Of a stretch of DNA of 8,601 nucleotides, positions 7,019 to 8,601 are shown piece after piece. The stretch is from NCBI GenBank assembly GCA_035544635.1, contig DATKDQ010000042.1:1-8601 (forward strand), in the 5' to 3' direction. Position numbers and translations under genes: made by a program. The notes under the pieces were generated by a model. It worked only from the letters and a program-made list of their open reading frames with translations, made no database searches and was not told the origin of the DNA. Numbering within the stretch: position 1 is the stretch's first letter; each line of letters starts with the position of its first letter. This DNA comes from DATAFT01 sp035544635. Its GTDB lineage: Bacteria; Acidobacteriota; Thermoanaerobaculia; Multivoradales; Multivoraceae.

Positions 7019-7917
7019 TCGATCGCGCCGGGTCCGATCACCAGGCTCTCGTCGCCGAGGTAGGCGCGGATGACGTCGGGGTGGGCGCGCACGTGGTCGG
7101 GCGTCCCGGCAGCGATGACGCGCCCGAAGTCGAGGACGACGACCCAGTCGGAGAGGTCCATGACCACGCCCATGTCGTGCTCGATCAGCGCGATGGTGAG
7201 TCCCCACTCCTCGCCCAAGTCGAGGACGAAGCGCGCCATGTCCTCCTTCTCCTCGGCGTTCATCCCCGCCATCGGCTCGTCGAGGAGGAGGAGCTCCGGC
7301 TCGAGCGCGAGCGCGCGTCCGAGCTCGACCCGCTTCTGGAGCCCGTAGGCGAGCGTGCCCACCGGGCGGTGGCGGATGCTCTCGATCTCGAGGAAGTCGA
7401 TGATCTCCTCCACACGCCGCCGCGCCGCGATCTCCTGCGGTCGCGCCCGCCACCAGTAGAGCGCGGCGTCGGCCAGCCCGCCGCGCATGCGGACGTGCCG
7501 CCCGAGCATCAGGTTGTCGAGCACGGTCATGTGGGTGAAGAGCTCGATGTTCTGAAACGAGCGGGCGACGCCGACGGCGGCGATCTGATGAGGGCGGCGC
7601 CGCGTCAGCTCGTGGGCGCGCCCGCCGGAGTCGTAGAAGAGGATGCGGCCGCGCTGCGGCCGGTAGAGGCCGCTGGTGCAGTTGAGGAGGCTCGTCTTGC
7701 CCGCTCCGTTGGGTCCGATGATGGCGACGACCTCGCGGTCGTGAATGTCGAGGCTCACGCCGTCGAGCGCCGTGACGCCGCCGAAGGAGAGGGAGAGGTC
7801 CTCGACCTGGAGCCGGAGCGGAGCCTCGCGCCGGGCGGCCGCCGCTGCGGCTTCCGCGCCCTCGCGCACGCTCGGCTGGCTTCCGGGGACCACCAAACCG
7901 GGCACTTTATACACCAT
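7015..7917 (-). CDS. livG: Liv-type ABC transporter ATP-binding protein LivG
   Basis: The partner ATPase of LivF and the first gene of the operon. It has 300 residues. Walker A GPNGAGKT is at 68-75, the Q-loop Gln at 122 (RSFQNIELF), a degenerate ABC signature LAYGLQKRV at 189-197 (LivG proteins commonly have YGxQ instead of SGGQ), Walker B LLLLDEP at 209-215, the LivG-typical MAGMN at 216-220, and the H-loop His at 247. The domain proper begins around residue 34. Residues 1-33 are an extra Pro/Ala-rich stretch with seven alanines in a row, unusual for a family normally near 255 residues. The start is supported by AGGAAGG (7924-7930) 6 nt before the ATG at 7917, and there is no internal Met before residue 130. 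It ends in a 4-bp overlap with the ligase gene. Confidence 0.94.
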   Translation of the reverse strand: MVYKVPGLVVPGSQPSVREGAEAAAAAARREAPLRLQVEDLSLSFGGVTALDGVSLDIHDREVVAIIGPNGAGKTSLLNCTSGLYRPQRGRILFYDSGGRAHELTRRRPHQIAAVGVARSFQNIELFTHMTVLDNLMLGRHVRMRGGLADAALYWWRARPQEIAARRRVEEIIDFLEIESIRHRPVGTLAYGLQKRVELGRALALEPELLLLDEPMAGMNAEEKEDMARFVLDLGEEWGLTIALIEHDMGVVMDLSDWVVVLDFGRVIAAGTPDHVRAHPDVIRAYLGDESLVIGPGAIE

Positions 7918-7923
7918 CGGTCG

Positions 7924-7930
7924 CCTTCCT
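7924..7930 (-). promoter_or_regulatory. Ribosome-binding site that fixes the long livG start
   Basis: AGGAAGG on the minus strand, 6 nt before the ATG at 7917. It matters because it supports translation of the unusual N-terminal extension of LivG. I see no convincing -10/-35 pair for the operon upstream: GTGACA (7974-7979, minus) is a possible -35 but has no good -10 at normal spacing. Confidence 0.65.
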
Positions 7931-7960
7931 TTGACCAGTTCCGGGGGCGCGCACTAAGAT
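7931..7960 (+). promoter_or_regulatory. Candidate sigma70 promoter for the rightward lipoprotein gene
   Basis: TTGACC (7931-7936, 5/6) and TAAGAT (7955-7960, 4/6, with the important first two and last two bases) are 18 bp apart on the plus strand. The start site would be near 7967, giving a leader of about 108 nt before the ATG at 8075. The -35 box abuts the livG ribosome-binding site, so the promoter would lie within the livG leader region. The call rests on consensus match only. Confidence 0.35.
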
Positions 7961-8021
7961 CGCGGCTGTCGCGTGTCACGATCGGTCGGCGGCCTCGTCA
8001 GCAGGCGGGGACCACCGCACT

Positions 8022-8059
8022 CGGAAGGATCTTCCGGAGCCCGCCGCGCGGCGGCTCCG
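8022..8059 (+). repeat. Two stem-loops in the leader of the lipoprotein gene
   Basis: CGGAAG/CTTCCG (8022-8027 with 8031-8036, 3-nt loop) is followed by a longer stem pairing 8035-8041 with 8053-8059, then, past a bulged C at 8042, 8043-8045 with 8050-8052, closing a 4-nt loop. They overlap by two bases (8035-8036). The second ends 5 nt before the Shine-Dalgarno GGAGG (8065-8069). They could shape translation or mRNA stability; no known riboswitch class is recognised. Confidence 0.5.
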
Positions 8060-8074
8060 TGCCCGGAGGCTGAT

Positions 8075-8601
8075 ATGAAGCGACGCGCCGCCCGCCCGCT
8101 GCTAGTGCTAGTCCTCGCCGCCCTCGGCTGTTGGTCCCTGGCCGGCTGCCGGAACCTCGAGCCGAAGCTCCAGGCGCTCGAGAGCGACCTCGCCGCGCTC
8201 GGCCAGAAGATCGAGCTGCTGGACGCCAAGCTGGAGGCGCACCGCCTCGCGCCCAACGACATCGTGCACATCGAGCTGCAGGGCGTGGGGGTCAATACCA
8301 GGATCGCGGCCGTCGATCCGCCCCGCAAGCGGGCCTGCCAGCCGGCGAGCGTCGACTGCGACGCCCAGGTGCGCTGGATCCTCTCGGGTCAGATCCCGGA
8401 GAGCTGGAAGGTCGAGATCCGCGAGAAGGACCAGACCTCACCCAGCCAATGCTTCCCGCCCGCCGACCTGAGCCAGAGCAACCGGGTGGCCACGGCGACT
8501 CCCGCGGAGGGGTGCCAGAAGACCGGCGTGAGCTGGGAGTACGACGTGATCCTGCGCGACCAGAACGGGGAAGCCAAGCATCGGATCGACCCGCTCGTCG
8601 T
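8075..8601 (+). CDS. Lipoprotein with short coiled coil and four-cysteine domain, function unknown (partial, 3' end outside window)
   Basis: Open from ATG 8075 to the window edge, giving 175 complete codons with no stop. GGAGG (8065-8069) lies 5 nt before the start. The N-terminus MKRRAAR is basic and is followed by a hydrophobic core and a classical lipobox Leu-Ala-Gly-Cys with the lipidated Cys at 25, so the product should be a membrane-anchored lipoprotein facing the periplasm or outer membrane. Residues 28-56 show leucine-rich heptad-like spacing (LEPKLQALESDLAALGQKI and on), a short coiled coil suited to oligomerisation. The domain from about 60 on looks all-β, with Cys at 88, 95, 126 and 147 that could form two disulfides, and 'VRWILSGQIPESWKVEI' (99-115) resembling strands of a β-sandwich. 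I do not recognise the family. It diverges from livG, and no functional link to the transporter is shown. Confidence 0.85.
   Translation, partial: MKRRAARPLLVLVLAALGCWSLAGCRNLEPKLQALESDLAALGQKIELLDAKLEAHRLAPNDIVHIELQGVGVNTRIAAVDPPRKRACQPASVDCDAQVRWILSGQIPESWKVEIREKDQTSPSQCFPPADLSQSNRVATATPAEGCQKTGVSWEYDVILRDQNGEAKHRIDPLV

Noticed and set aside
7018..7453. Upstream extension of the ligase gene to 7453
   Set aside because: The added residues are frame-shifted livG sequence. The ATG at 7018 with the ATGA overlap gives a normal ligase N-terminus.
7954..8577. Small minus-strand frames opposite the lipoprotein gene and its leader
   Set aside because: The plus strand has a ribosome-binding site, lipobox and coherent protein; the minus frames show Ser/Arg-rich shadow composition.

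Overview
The window is high-GC DNA, probably from a diderm (Gram-negative) bacterium. The evidence is an outer-membrane β-barrel-like protein with a signal peptide at the left edge, a lipobox-bearing lipoprotein at the right edge, and a Liv-type ABC importer between them. Myxococcota, Acidobacteriota or a former deltaproteobacterial lineage would fit, but nothing in the sequence fixes the phylum.

Layout. Positions 1-672 (minus strand) hold the N-terminal 224 residues of a secreted β-barrel-like protein that resembles the LpxR/DUF2219 lipid A deacylase family. It runs off the left edge. Positions 691-719 carry a good sigma70-type promoter on the plus strand, which drives a complete tRNA-Pro(CGG) gene at 762-838. 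After a 115-bp gap comes a six-gene minus-strand operon spanning 7917 to 954. In order of transcription it reads livG (ATPase), an AMP-forming acyl-CoA ligase, livH (permease), livM (permease), livK (substrate-binding lipoprotein) and livF (ATPase). A 157-bp divergent region (7918-8074) then separates livG from a plus-strand gene for a coiled-coil lipoprotein, which runs off the right edge.

How the genes work together. LivG/LivF (ATPases), LivH/LivM (membrane channel) and LivK (binding protein) form one complete importer of the branched-chain amino acid/amide family. The ligase sits between livG and livH and is translationally linked to both: it overlaps livG by 4 bp, and its stop codon lies in the livH ribosome-binding region. 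This makes import followed by CoA activation of a carboxylic acid the most economical reading. The substrate may therefore be an aromatic, fatty or other organic acid rather than leucine.

The front half of the operon (G, ligase, H) is tightly packed. The back half (H-M, M-K, K-F) has gaps of 75, 118 and 79 bp, each with perfect GC-rich inverted repeats but no U-tracts. These look more like mRNA-processing or stabilising structures than classical terminators.

I found no mobile element, CRISPR array, riboswitch of a known class or clearly new system. The points most worth checking are the transporter-ligase coupling, the LpxR-like protein, the intergenic hairpin series and the cysteine-containing lipoprotein.
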